Part shown: positions 37,001 through 44,011 of the stretch, piece by piece
Numbering within the stretch: position 1 is the stretch's first letter
How the letters are laid out: every line of letters begins with the position of its first letter
The notes under the pieces: model-generated
Databases searched by the model: none
The model's input: only the letters and a program-made list of their open reading frames with translations
Told to the model about the DNA's origin: nothing
Source: Spirochaetota bacterium
Lineage (GTDB): Bacteria > Spirochaetota > UBA4802 > UBA5550
Assembly (NCBI GenBank): GCA_025457915.1
Contig: JALOTL010000002.1
Coordinates: 184,758-248,757, forward strand
Direction of reading: 5' to 3'
Length of the DNA stretch: 64,000 nt
Position numbers and translations under genes: made by a program

Positions 37001-37017
37001 CCTTGGAGATATTTCAT
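31078..37017 (-). CDS. Giant pseudokinase-AAA-GAF-PAS-histidine kinase-receiver signalling protein
   Basis: The protein has 1979 residues. Residues 8-270 are a Ser/Thr-kinase fold with Lys36 and DFG 151-153 kept, but the HRD motif reads HGS (130-132), so the catalytic Asp is gone. An AAA/NACHT-like ATPase follows (Walker A GGAGIGKT at 332-339, Walker B LVLYIDDLQWAD). Then come a long helical TPR-like region to ~1300, GAF ~1303-1470, PAS ~1481-1605, and a histidine kinase ~1608-1848 with its His near 1626 (GIAHDFNNLLTAI) and an intact ATP lid (GTGLGLTVA). A terminal receiver follows with a phospho-acceptor in VIMDLTIPG. This layout is typical of cyanobacterial and spirochaetal hybrid sensors. 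No partner is nearby. Confidence 0.92.
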   Translation of the reverse strand: MKYLQGYEIGQELRRGSRSVWLTGVETESKAPVIIKHYPDKKLSSMELALLRYEFEIIKKIDTENIQMIRSLVGESDGNTVGFAVIYDYAEGISLGNISLHREIDLTDFLDIACRLTDGLIAIHSAGTYHGSIKPSTVTINPQNLELKIGDFGFPNLIMHEFEDIYNREVIDNALPYISPEQTGRSNILPDYRTDFYSLGITLYELLTGKSPFTSDDPLEIIHSHLARRPIPPLSLKSGMPESLSDIIIKLLSKNPESRYQSAQGLKSDLSRCLERIRSTGRIDYFPPGENDLADRFRIPDRVYGRDREIGILMAAFHRVRNGLSEVVLVKGGAGIGKTVMVKEIHRPVAGYRGLFASEKFDRLMKNMPYSALVSAFRGLLRQILAENEENLARWKNEMITALGRSARIITDMIPEAELLIGRQPEVQQVGPEMSQNRFNLLFLNFAKVFAKRERPLVLYIDDLQWADSASLDLLRLLIRDPEIRHVLFILSVRDPEIEENPYLSLWLDRLRDPDVRAGTVCLGPLDLQTVNRIIADTIKCEGGITMPLSEIVLEKTGGNPFFVKQFLKMLHDERLILFETSKSTGEGWVLSGSWKWNIKEIRQMQVTDNVVDLMKIKINRLGGEERMLLKTASAIGNIFDLETLAVISVKDPIETLGLMEKLTGEGLIIMGRHGYRFAHDRIQEAAYSLLSDMERKDLHFKIGEYLLNISDAETVQEKLFTILDNYNCSLEKIGNASLKLKIAELNLAAGKRAKSTNAYASALRYLNSASSLAEKGDSGLRFRIMMETAECNYLTGDFAEAENIFNMLLGASYNRLDRAKIYSLKVVLLTNQSEYQKAVSTGIVALKQLGVKLNENPGKISLLILLLKIKFLMGGRDFDELVGRAELTDPESLAAMDILSKTIIAAYFSTRPSDKILMLIISMKMLIMTLKKGNTKYSSFAYTTFAIVTGSKLGNYRLGYEYGRVSIALNDRFNNLELKPRVYLTFGSFVSHWARPVSESLAHITTALHSSFESGDLLFASFAIVFIFYHTLRKGENLHLLIKKLDLDISILKKIKHQESIEDMMAFRRMLLSYTGKDHADQEPFNEEEFIGQARERKYGLYVYYYTRIESNCIFGRYGESIRYAMKMMNDADDVMFAGIHIHQYYFYFTLALTSAFDSVSKKDRRLYRKIIRSNMRRLRLWSDNCPENFLHQRLLMEAELDRIEGRAPGAMDAYNRAISECRKNGYTNHEAIACETAGRFYISAKNNVAARALVSQAVSLYREWGATAKADALISEHRTLLGIFRERSAGSLLGDIDYMTIVNSLQAISSVIILEELLKKLMKIVMENAGAERGLFITIENNRLIIRAEMTIESVETAVTGAASAENRKDLLAPVINYVKRTGESVVIDDARMEKNYSADEYVIVSQPVSILCLPVIRQTNLVGILYLENNMVAGAFTPERIEVLKLIASQAAISLENAILYNNLTREINERKKVEEALRESEDKYRLLVESMNEGLALLDTSGRIIYINSRLQDLLEHPREEFIGHELKNFTHPDDHEKLDDELKSRRSGKHAPYELRMKSKSGTILSMLVSPRPIFDDNGSFIGSFGIFTDITDRKKLEEEMLKSSKLESLGIFAGGIAHDFNNLLTAIIGNISLARMLMTSEEPYYEILFEAEKASLRARDLTQQLLTFSRGGAPIKKTSSVKDFIRDNADFLLSGSNVVCKYDVPDGLWNVDMDEGQILQVIHNLIINASQAMPQGGEILVAAENLDSGRKRVLPEKSRKFLKITVKDSGTGIPKESIPLIFDPYYTTKEKGTGLGLTVAYSIIKKHDGYITVDSEIGKGTIISVFLPASDSPITEVKEEASLDFTGKGRILLMDDEEIVLKVLSKMLSHIGFETELTHDGAEAISCYREAMAQKRPFDLVIMDLTIPGKMGGKETIAQLREIDPGVKAVVSSGYSNDPVMANYSDHGFIGIVAKPYRIDDIKNILGKIFGPG

Positions 37018-37221
37018 ATGGTATTCCTGAAGGGATTACCGGTATTATGGCCCGGAAAATGAAAAAAGTCAATACAAAATATCCCGCTATGGGGCAACGG
37101 GATTCATGGATTCAGGGGATGCTTACTTCAAGATCTGCGGGAAGGATGAAATTTATGTTTGCTTTATTATTTCTTAATATCTATTGTATATTTTTTCAAC
37201 AGTAGAATAAAGGGGTTAAAA

Positions 37222-37716
37222 ATGAAAAAAGCGGTCGTTTTATTTGCGGCAATGGCGCTGGCCGTGGGGTGCGCGAGGTTCCAGGTCGTACCGGACCAGG
37301 AGAGAATGATCCGGTCAGTTTACAGCCTGAATCTCACGAAGGAAAAAATATACGGCAAGTCGCTTGAATGGATGGTAAAAAAATTCGTTTCCGCAAGGGA
37401 CTCGATAGACATCAGGGATGATAAAAATTTCAGGATAGTCGGCAAGGGATCGGGTTATTATTCGGAATATTTTGATTTTCTCGTGGACAGGAGGTTTTCC
37501 TATACCATGACGATAGAGATAAAGGACGGAAGGTACAGGGTCTCCTACGATAATCTTTATCTCTACTACGAGGAAAGGGTCGTCCAGTACCTGCCCGCGA
37601 AGTACAGGCACGAACTGGAATCCATAAAAAAGGCCCTTGACGAGCAGATGAAGGACCTTTACGGCTTCGTATCAACCGATAGCGGCCCGGCGGTAAAAAA
37701 GGACGAGAACTGGTGA
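37222..37716 (+). CDS. Lipoprotein, possibly DUF4468-like
   Basis: From ATG 37222 (behind AGGGG) the protein has 164 residues; an upstream in-frame start lacks a ribosome-binding site. The signal ends with ALAVGC, a lipobox. The mature part begins SLNLTKEKIYGKSLEWMVKKF and contains IVGKGSGYY and FSYTMTIEIKDGRYRVSYDNLY. This strand-helix pattern resembles DUF4468 proteins with a TBP-like fold, but I am not certain. Function is unknown. It converges with the FTR-like gene with a two-base gap. Confidence 0.65.
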   Translation: MKKAVVLFAAMALAVGCARFQVVPDQERMIRSVYSLNLTKEKIYGKSLEWMVKKFVSARDSIDIRDDKNFRIVGKGSGYYSEYFDFLVDRRFSYTMTIEIKDGRYRVSYDNLYLYYEERVVQYLPAKYRHELESIKKALDEQMKDLYGFVSTDSGPAVKKDENW

Positions 37717-37718
37717 TC

Positions 37719-38048
37719 TCAATAAGGCCTTCTTTCCTTTATGGACGAGGGGACCCTGCCGCTTGAAAAAAAATTCTCAGAGAGATACAGCCCGCAGTAG
37801 CAGTGCCCGTATTCCAGTATGTCCGGCCTGGAGTATGCGCAAGGGCAGATGATGTCCCTGTCGCTGTTTTTGCTGCCGCTTGCAAGCCTGCAGGGGCAGG
37901 AAAAGTAGCCGTACCGGTTGTTGTTCTTCGTCAATCCCTCTATTATTATATCAAGAAATTCCGCGTCGGGATTGAGTTTCCATCCCTGTTTTTCGGCAAC
38001 CATGGCGGCGAATTTAAAGGAATCGTCTTTGGTCTTTGTCTGGGGCAT
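37719..38048 (-). CDS. Ferredoxin-thioredoxin reductase catalytic-subunit-like protein
   Basis: The start is placed at ATG 38048 (109 residues) with GGAGG ten bases upstream. A TTG three codons earlier would sit two bases from that site and overlap the previous stop. Six cysteines lie in three pairs, SCPCRL, ICPCAY and GHCYCGLY. This is the CPC-CPC-C[HY]C pattern of FTR, in which four Cys hold a [4Fe-4S] cluster and two form the active disulfide. No variable (alpha) subunit gene is visible. The glutaredoxin-like gene directly upstream is the likely thiol partner. Confidence 0.85.
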   Translation of the reverse strand: MPQTKTKDDSFKFAAMVAEKQGWKLNPDAEFLDIIIEGLTKNNNRYGYFSCPCRLASGSKNSDRDIICPCAYSRPDILEYGHCYCGLYLSENFFSSGRVPSSIKERRPY

Positions 38049-38053
38049 GGTTT

Positions 38054-38353
38054 TCAATCCTCCAGGAATTTTTTTTCCCAGTCAGACTGGGTGAATCCCG
38101 TAATGCATTCGTTTCCGTCTATGACCGCAAACGGGAAGGAGAGCCTTTTGTTGAAACGGGAATAAAGCTCGTCCTTGAGCTTTTCCCTGGTTTCCTGCGG
38201 CAGTTCATCGTAAAATACAAACCGGAATTTTATGGAATTCTCCCTGAGGAACTTGAGGGCCCTTTTGCAAAACCCGCAGGTCGAAAGGGCGTAAACGGTC
38301 AATTCATGCCTGTTCCTTTTGCCGTCTTCATTTATGAATTCAAGCCCGTCCAT
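38054..38353 (-). CDS. Glutaredoxin-family thiol protein
   Basis: From ATG 38353, with GGAGGTGAAA just upstream, the product has 99 residues; the longer frame begins before this strong site. It has the thioredoxin-like order LTVYALSTCGFCKRAL (CxxC at 26-29), then LSFPFAVIDG with the cis-proline, then ITGFTQSDW. Glutaredoxin-like proteins in this clade use CGFC rather than CPYC. It lies five bases ahead of the FTR-like gene on the same strand. This suggests the FTR-like protein reduces or is linked to this glutaredoxin-like protein. Confidence 0.82.
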   Translation of the reverse strand: MDGLEFINEDGKRNRHELTVYALSTCGFCKRALKFLRENSIKFRFVFYDELPQETREKLKDELYSRFNKRLSFPFAVIDGNECITGFTQSDWEKKFLED

Positions 38354-38555
38354 TTTCACCTCCATTGACATCAGGATTAATTTACAAAGGAAATACCCGG
38401 AAATTGAATTTTTTAGCGCAATTTTGTAAAAAACCGGGACTCATTAAATTAAACTACCTCAAGAGTATTATGTGCACATGATACCGTAAGAGAGCAATTT
38501 TGCAAACAATTTAATGATAGCGCTTATTTGTTAAAAATGAAGAGGAACCGGTTGA

Positions 38556-38741
38556 TCAGAACGTGCGGAAATAAGCCGGCAGATAGTATACATCCACCGA
38601 TCTTTTACCAAAGGTTTTTTCGGATCCCACGTATTTTTCTATCGTGTTCCTGAATGCGCCGTCAATGCCTCCAGACCTTGAGGTTGAAGCGCATCCGGCA
38701 AGGGCCCCGAATACAAGTAATATGGCTAATATCTTTTTCAT
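38556..38741 (-). CDS. Small lipoprotein
   Basis: The 61-residue product has a clear signal peptide MKKILAILLVFGALAGC with lipobox LAGC. The mature sequence is about 45 residues and has no recognised domain. Such small lipoproteins are common and often functionally unassigned. The flanking ~185 bases on each side are AT-rich with no other gene. Confidence 0.6.
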   Translation of the reverse strand: MKKILAILLVFGALAGCASTSRSGGIDGAFRNTIEKYVGSEKTFGKRSVDVYYLPAYFRTF

Positions 38742-38891
38742 AACAGGCGTATTTTTTTGAACATTTGATAAAATGTAAAAAAAAAGTCAAGAAAATAAAA
38801 ATATTTTTTATTTCTAAATATAACACCGGAAAAGTGAAAAAAGGGGAAATATTTCGAAAAATCCGGAGAAAAATCCCGCCCGGCAGGGAGA

Positions 38892-38913
38892 GTCCGTGTC
38901 TTTACACACGGAC
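38892..38913 (-). terminator. Hairpin downstream of the chemoreceptor gene
   Basis: A perfect 8-bp stem (38892-38899 with 38906-38913) with a 6-base loop lies 28 bases after the stop of the minus-strand chemoreceptor gene. No U-run follows on the minus strand, so it is a weak intrinsic terminator or only a 3'-end structure. Confidence 0.35.
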
Positions 38914-38940
38914 GCATTTCCCGGATTTGAGATGAAAAAG

Positions 38941-40500
38941 TCACACCTTGTAATTTTCGATTTCCGTGTTGATATTGATCACGAAATCGACCAGATGTTT
39001 GGAGTTGGCGGCAATATCCGTCGCGCTCAGGGAATTCGTCTGAGAGAGCTCGTTTATGTTGGTGATCGTCTTTACTATTTCGAGTATCGCGTTTTTCTGC
39101 TCGGTGGTCGCGTTCATTATTTCCTCGGTCCTCTCCTTCAGGTTCATCGATTCGGCGCTTACGGACTGGTTCACTTCAATCTGCTGACTTACGACCCCGA
39201 CCAGGTTTTTTATGTTCTCGTTTATGGAATTGACGCCGTTTATTATTGTGGTGATTGTATCGACCGTGGCCGAAACGGAGTTGATCCCCTTCTGGATCTC
39301 AGACTCGTTCGTTTTAATCAGGGACTCGATGTTCTTGAGGCTGGACGATGTCCTGTCCGCGAGCTTCGAAACCTCGTCGGCAACGACCGCGAAGCCCCTC
39401 CCGGCATCGCCGGCTCGCGCCGCCTCGATCGCGGCGTTCAGGGAAAGAAGGTTTATCTGGTCCGAAATGTCGTTTATTATGCTCACAATGTTGGTCATTT
39501 CCTGGGAGCTCGACCTTATCGTGTCCATGACCTGCTTCATCGAGAGCATCGTCTTTTCCCCTGATTTGGCGTCGCTCGCGATCTTGTCGGTCGACGACAG
39601 CGTGTCCCTGGTGAAGGTGTCGATCCTGGTTATCATCAGCGAGAGTTTTTCGAGGACCGACATCAGCCTGTTGAGGCTGGAATTCTGGTTGTTCGCGATA
39701 TCCGTCACGTGGTCTATCCCTGCGGATATCTCCTCCACCGTGGCCGTGGCCTCCTCTATCGACGCGGCCTGGTTCTGGGTGTTGTCGGACAGGGTAGTGA
39801 TTTTTCCGGAAACCTCCTCGATGGACTCCAGCACCTTTCCAGAATTCTGCTTGAGGACCTTTTTGATGAAAAGGTTCTGGTCCGCGTTGATTTTCGATTC
39901 GTCGCCGGCGAGTACCATGCTTTTCTGGAATATTTTATGGATGAGCAGGGATATTATGAACACGAACGCGAGCGAGAATATCGAGTCGATCATTGCCAGC
40001 CTGGAGATGTTCTGCATGACCGCGTCGCCCTGCGCAACCAGCTGCTGGTAGGCCGCGAAAACGCCGATCTGGACGAGGCAGAAATAGCCCAGCAGGATCG
40101 ACATGAAGGACACCGTGCTGAAGATCGTGCACATCACCAGGCATGGGAACATGAAATAGCTGTAGGTGCTGAACAGCAGCTCCCTCTTGACGAAAAGGTG
40201 CTGTATGAAACCGCCCGATACGGTAAGCGCGGCGAAGCTGATGAAGATGTTCGCGGCAGTAAGGTATTTTCCCTTTTTCAGGTAAGCAAGACTTATCACC
40301 ATTCCGACGGCTACGGTCGGAGTGATCCTTATCGTGTTCATGAAATCATCCATACCGACCAGGAGCATGCTCATCTGTATGGTTATAATTATCAAGAGCG
40401 CCACGCTTTCAAATATCAGCAGGAGCCTGGCCCTCGCCTGGGCGAAATAGTCGGCGCCTTCATAAGGCTTGAGGAAAAAATTTAAATACCAGTTGATCAT
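38941..40500 (-). CDS. Methyl-accepting chemotaxis protein with multi-helix membrane domain
   Basis: The product has 519 residues. The N-terminal ~200 residues hold about six hydrophobic segments and no large periplasmic domain. The rest is a chemoreceptor coiled coil with the highly conserved hairpin tip [24 protein letters not shown] and [18 protein letters not shown]. No HAMP domain is obvious. It would bind CheA/CheW at the inner membrane. No che genes lie in the window, but a second chemoreceptor remnant is at 13005-13142. Confidence 0.93.
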   Translation of the reverse strand: MINWYLNFFLKPYEGADYFAQARARLLLIFESVALLIIITIQMSMLLVGMDDFMNTIRITPTVAVGMVISLAYLKKGKYLTAANIFISFAALTVSGGFIQHLFVKRELLFSTYSYFMFPCLVMCTIFSTVSFMSILLGYFCLVQIGVFAAYQQLVAQGDAVMQNISRLAMIDSIFSLAFVFIISLLIHKIFQKSMVLAGDESKINADQNLFIKKVLKQNSGKVLESIEEVSGKITTLSDNTQNQAASIEEATATVEEISAGIDHVTDIANNQNSSLNRLMSVLEKLSLMITRIDTFTRDTLSSTDKIASDAKSGEKTMLSMKQVMDTIRSSSQEMTNIVSIINDISDQINLLSLNAAIEAARAGDAGRGFAVVADEVSKLADRTSSSLKNIESLIKTNESEIQKGINSVSATVDTITTIINGVNSINENIKNLVGVVSQQIEVNQSVSAESMNLKERTEEIMNATTEQKNAILEIVKTITNINELSQTNSLSATDIAANSKHLVDFVININTEIENYKV

Positions 40501-40774
40501 GTCATACTCCTGAAAATTTGCCTTGAGCGCTTCATTTACGAACCATGACTGTAATATGCCGGGAACCGGCGGATTTGCGCCCTGCTATTTTTATATATTT
40601 CAACCGTGCAATATCAATAAAAAAATTGCGCAAATCGAATATTTTATCAAATGAAGCCCTTGCTCATGGGCCTCAGGAAAAGGCGCATTTAGAGAGGTGA
40701 AAGGACTTTTCGCGGGATTATTCTTTTCTTGACAAAAAATGACGGGGGATGAGTTTGAAATCCGGGAAGGATAT

Positions 40775-41848
40775 ATGAAAATAGCAGTGGGAATGAGCGG
40801 CGGTGTGGATTCATCCGTAGCCGCGATGCTGTTGAAGGAACAGGGCCATGACGTCATGGGCGTGATAATGTCCGTGTGGGACGGGTCCGCGGATGTGGCG
40901 CGCGCCGCAAGGCATTCCTGCTACGGTCCCGATGAAAAGGAGGACATCGAGGCGGCCCGGATGATTTGCGCCGCGATAGGGATAGAGCTTCATGTCATCG
41001 ATTGCGTCAGTGAATACCGGGAAAGCGTGATCAATTACTTTAAACAGGAATACCTTTCCGGGAGGACGCCGAACCCCTGCGTTGTATGCAACCAGCTTGT
41101 GAAGTTCGGCGCGCTGATCGGGCGCGCGCTCGGGTCGGGGCTGGATTTCGATAAATTCGCCACCGGACACTATGCCAGGGTGGAATTCGACCCTGCGCGG
41201 TCCAGGCACGTTCTTAAAAAGGGAGCGGATAAAAAAAAGGACCAGTCCTATTTCCTGTACAGGCTGTCGCAGGAACAGCTCTCAAGGCTTATCCTGCCGC
41301 TGGGGGTTTTAACCAAGGGCGAGGTGAGAAGACTCGCCGCGGAAAAGGGACTGGGCGTGTCCGAAAAGGATGACAGCCAGGACTTCTACGGCGGCGATTA
41401 CAGGGAGCTCCTTGACGCGGAGGATGAGCCGGGAGAGATCGTCGACGGAAAGGGAAAGGTCCTCGGAAGGCACGGCGGGATATGGAATTACACGATCGGC
41501 CAGAGGAGGGGACTGGGTATCGCGCACGAAAAACCGCTGTATGTTGTTTCGCTGGACAGGGAAAAGAACGAGGTGATCGTCGGCACCAGGGACGATCTTA
41601 AAAGCGCTGGATTGACCGCATCCGGCATCAACTGGATTTCGGTGGACCCGCCCTCAGGCGAGTTCAGGGCCTCCGTCAAGGTAAGGTCCGCGAGCCGCGA
41701 GGCGGATGCCGCGATAGCGCCATCGGGGGACAACGGCGCGGTCGTGGAATTCGACGTTTCCCAGGACGGGGTGGCTCCGGGACAGTCCGCTGTATTCTAC
41801 GACGGCGATACGGTGATAGGCGGCGGGGTCATCGATAGGACGTTTTAA
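40775..41848 (+). CDS. mnmA: tRNA-specific 2-thiouridylase MnmA
   Basis: From ATG 40775 (GGGAAGG upstream) the protein has 357 residues. It has the PP-loop SGGVDSS, TPNPCVVCN with a CxxC where E. coli has one catalytic Cys, FATGHYAR, KKDQSYFL and GGIWNYTIGQRRGLGI. The usual second catalytic Cys region (DSxxICF) reads DSQDFYGGDY, with the Cys missing. A CYGPDE motif is present near the start. MnmA makes s2U34 in tRNA-Lys, Glu and Gln. It lies just outside the left boundary of the island, three bases before the att copy. Arginine codons are mostly AGG, like the core genome. Confidence 0.93.
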   Translation: MKIAVGMSGGVDSSVAAMLLKEQGHDVMGVIMSVWDGSADVARAARHSCYGPDEKEDIEAARMICAAIGIELHVIDCVSEYRESVINYFKQEYLSGRTPNPCVVCNQLVKFGALIGRALGSGLDFDKFATGHYARVEFDPARSRHVLKKGADKKKDQSYFLYRLSQEQLSRLILPLGVLTKGEVRRLAAEKGLGVSEKDDSQDFYGGDYRELLDAEDEPGEIVDGKGKVLGRHGGIWNYTIGQRRGLGIAHEKPLYVVSLDREKNEVIVGTRDDLKSAGLTASGINWISVDPPSGEFRASVKVRSASREADAAIAPSGDNGAVVEFDVSQDGVAPGQSAVFYDGDTVIGGGVIDRTF

Positions 41849-41850
41849 GA

Positions 41851-41872
41851 TTTGGAGCTGGTCGGGATCGAA
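41851..41872. repeat. Left attachment-site copy
   Basis: This matches 61230-61251 at 21 of 22 positions. The only difference is G at 41861 against A at 61240. Read on the minus strand it is the T-loop and acceptor 3' half of tRNA-Ala, with no rest of a tRNA beside it. It begins three bases after the mnmA stop. Confidence 0.78.
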
Positions 41873-41988
41873 ATTGCGATTCATGATCAATACATGCAAC
41901 AACACTGATAATGCCAGGTTTCAAGCGTAAAAAAAGACTTCCTGGAATTCTATTAATCGGTTAAACCGCATCGGACTCTACAATGAAA

Positions 41989-42010
41989 CATCCGATTCCG
42001 GATGGTTTTT
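41989..42010 (+). terminator. Terminator-like hairpin upstream of kdp
   Basis: A perfect 6-bp stem (41989-41994 with 41999-42004) with a 4-base loop is followed by GTTTTT. It could stop read-through from mnmA into the island, or regulate the kdp transcript. The short stem makes it a moderate candidate. Confidence 0.4.
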
Positions 42011-42020
42011 CGGCGTTTCC

Positions 42021-42039
42021 ATTTTAACGAAATTTTAAC
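42021..42039. promoter_or_regulatory. Possible KdpE-type operator (direct repeat at 11 bp)
   Basis: ATTTTAAC occurs at 42021-42028 and again at 42032-42039, exactly 11 bases apart. A related ATTAAC is at 42055-42060. OmpR-family regulators such as KdpE bind direct repeats spaced by one helical turn, and this is about 90 bases ahead of the first kdp-linked gene. A clear -35/-10 pair was not found. Confidence 0.35.
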
Positions 42040-42127
42040 ACACAATAATGCTTCATTAACAACGGCGATATGGACGGATTTGTTTCCTGCAGGTACCTTC
42101 ATTCTGACATGATGAAGGAGGTTGCGT

Positions 42128-42277
42128 ATGCGCGAATTAATATTGGTCCTTGCAGCCCTTGCCTGTTTTTCATGCTCGGTTTATCTTTGGAGTTCCGTCA
42201 TGTTCAAGAAGGAGAATAACAAGGACCGGGTAAATGGCCGTGAATATCACGCGGCCGTCAGAAAAAAACATTCATGA
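42128..42277 (+). CDS. Small single-helix membrane protein in kdpF position
   Basis: This is a 49-codon frame with AAGGAGG seven bases upstream, a strong ribosome-binding site. The product begins MRELILVLAALACFSC and continues to a short helix, then a charged tail (FKKENNKDRVNGREYH). It lies 15 bases before kdpA. KdpF, a ~29-residue stabilising peptide of the KdpFABC complex, occupies this place in other genomes. The sequence is not clearly KdpF and is longer, so this is a position-based inference. Confidence 0.55.
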   Translation: MRELILVLAALACFSCSVYLWSSVMFKKENNKDRVNGREYHAAVRKKHS

Positions 42278-42292
42278 TTTTGAAGGTGCATA

Positions 42293-43999
42293 ATGAGCAT
42301 AATTGATATCGTTATTGCAGGAATTTTTTTCGCGCTATTGATCGGGATATCGGTCCAGCTTGGACGTTACATGTCGAATGTATTCACCGGGGGGAGGACT
42401 TTTCTCTCACCGGTTCTTCAGCCGGTTGAGCGTATGATATACCGGGCATGCGGCATTGATGCCGATGTCGAGATGACCTGGAAGACCTACGCGGTCGCAT
42501 TTACGTTTTTCAACATAGCGGGAATTCTGGCGCTGTTCCTCCTGGAGACGCTGCAGGGAATTCTTCCGTTAAATCCGCAGGGCATGCCGGGGGTGCGATG
42601 GGACACGGCGCTCAACACGGCCGTATCATTCGTCACCAACACCAACTGGCAGGCATATGGCGGAGAATCCACAATGAGCTATCTGACGCAGATGCTCGGT
42701 CTTACGGTTCAAAATTTTGTTTCAGCCGGTATCGGCATGGCCGCGGGTGTCGCATTAATCAGGGGTTTTATACGCCGCGAGTCAGATACGATCGGGAATA
42801 TCTGGGTCGATCTGACGAGGGCGGTGCTTTATATATTACTGCCGCTGTCGATAATCGTCTCCATACTGCTCCTGTCGCAAGGTGTCGTGCAGACGTTCAG
42901 CCATTATATAAACGCTCACACGCTTGAAGGTGCGGGACAAATGATCCCATTGGGTCCCGCAGCCTCGCAGTTGGCGATCAAGCAGCTTGGATCGAACGGA
43001 GGGGGTTTTTTCAACGCCAATTCAGCCCATCCATTTGAAAACCCGACAATGCTGACGAATCTCGCGGAAAATTTTACGATTTTACTTATTCCCTTCGCTT
43101 TCGTGTTCATGTTCGGATTCATGATGAAAAAACCGAAACAGGGAGTGGTTTTATTCATCGTCATGATGCTGTTTTTCTCTGCCGGGTTTGCAGTCAGTCT
43201 TTACTCCGAACTCGAGCCGAACCCGGCCTTCGAAAATATCGCTCTGTCCGGTCCCGTAAACATGGAAGGCAAGGAGATGCGATTCGGGATATTCTGGTCG
43301 GTTCTGTGGAGCCAGTCGACGACCGCAACCTCCAATGGATCGGTGAACGGCATGCATGACAGTTTCATGCCGCTGGGCGGCCTTGTGCAGATGTTCAACA
43401 TGGGTATCGGCGAGGTCATATTCGGCGGTGTGGGGGTGGGCCTGATCGGCATGCTCTTGTACGTAATCCTTGCCATGTTCGTGGCCGGGCTCATGATCGG
43501 GCGTACGCCCGAATTCATGGGAAAGAAACTGGGCCCATTTGAGATGATCATGGCGATGATCGCCATGCTTTTACCTTTGATATCAATGGTGATTTTCTCG
43601 GCTATCGCGATTTCAACCCGCGCCGGTCTGTCGGGCCTCAACAATCCCTCATCACACGGTCTTTCCGAGATACTTTACGCGTATTCGTCCGCACTGGGTA
43701 ATAACGGCTCCTCCTTCTCGGGTTTGAACGCAAATACCGAATTCTACAATGTGACTCTGTCGCTGGGAATGATCATAGGCCGCTTCGCGACGATAATCCC
43801 CGCTCTTGCGATAGCGGGTTCGCTCGTGAAAAAAAAGATAGTTCCAGAGAGCGCCGCCACTTTCCCAACAACCGGCGTCATATTCGTCATCATACTCGCC
43901 AGCGTAATTTCCATCATGGGGGCGCTTACCTTTTTCCCCGTATATTCTCTCGGGCCGGTGCTCGAACATTTTTTCGTACAATCGGGAAAACTGTTTTAA
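42293..43999 (+). CDS. kdpA: Potassium-transporting ATPase subunit A
   Basis: The product has 568 residues with about ten membrane helices. It carries the selectivity-filter-type segments of KdpA, notably GSNGGGFFNANSAHPFENPT and the repeats SQSTTATSNGSVNGMHDS and YSSALGNNGSSFSGL. KdpA is the K+ channel-like subunit of the high-affinity K+ uptake pump. AAGGTG precedes the ATG. kdpB follows after 12 bases. Confidence 0.96.
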   Translation: MSIIDIVIAGIFFALLIGISVQLGRYMSNVFTGGRTFLSPVLQPVERMIYRACGIDADVEMTWKTYAVAFTFFNIAGILALFLLETLQGILPLNPQGMPGVRWDTALNTAVSFVTNTNWQAYGGESTMSYLTQMLGLTVQNFVSAGIGMAAGVALIRGFIRRESDTIGNIWVDLTRAVLYILLPLSIIVSILLLSQGVVQTFSHYINAHTLEGAGQMIPLGPAASQLAIKQLGSNGGGFFNANSAHPFENPTMLTNLAENFTILLIPFAFVFMFGFMMKKPKQGVVLFIVMMLFFSAGFAVSLYSELEPNPAFENIALSGPVNMEGKEMRFGIFWSVLWSQSTTATSNGSVNGMHDSFMPLGGLVQMFNMGIGEVIFGGVGVGLIGMLLYVILAMFVAGLMIGRTPEFMGKKLGPFEMIMAMIAMLLPLISMVIFSAIAISTRAGLSGLNNPSSHGLSEILYAYSSALGNNGSSFSGLNANTEFYNVTLSLGMIIGRFATIIPALAIAGSLVKKKIVPESAATFPTTGVIFVIILASVISIMGALTFFPVYSLGPVLEHFFVQSGKLF

Positions 44000-44011
44000 G
44001 GGGGATTAATC

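Noticed and set aside
38418..38502. Direct repeat GCAATTTTG at 38418-38426 and 38494-38502
   Set aside because: Nine bases in an AT-rich gap can recur by chance; no third copy or conserved spacing was seen.
40729..40734. TTGACA ahead of mnmA
   Set aside because: No acceptable -10 hexamer occurs at 15-19 bases downstream.
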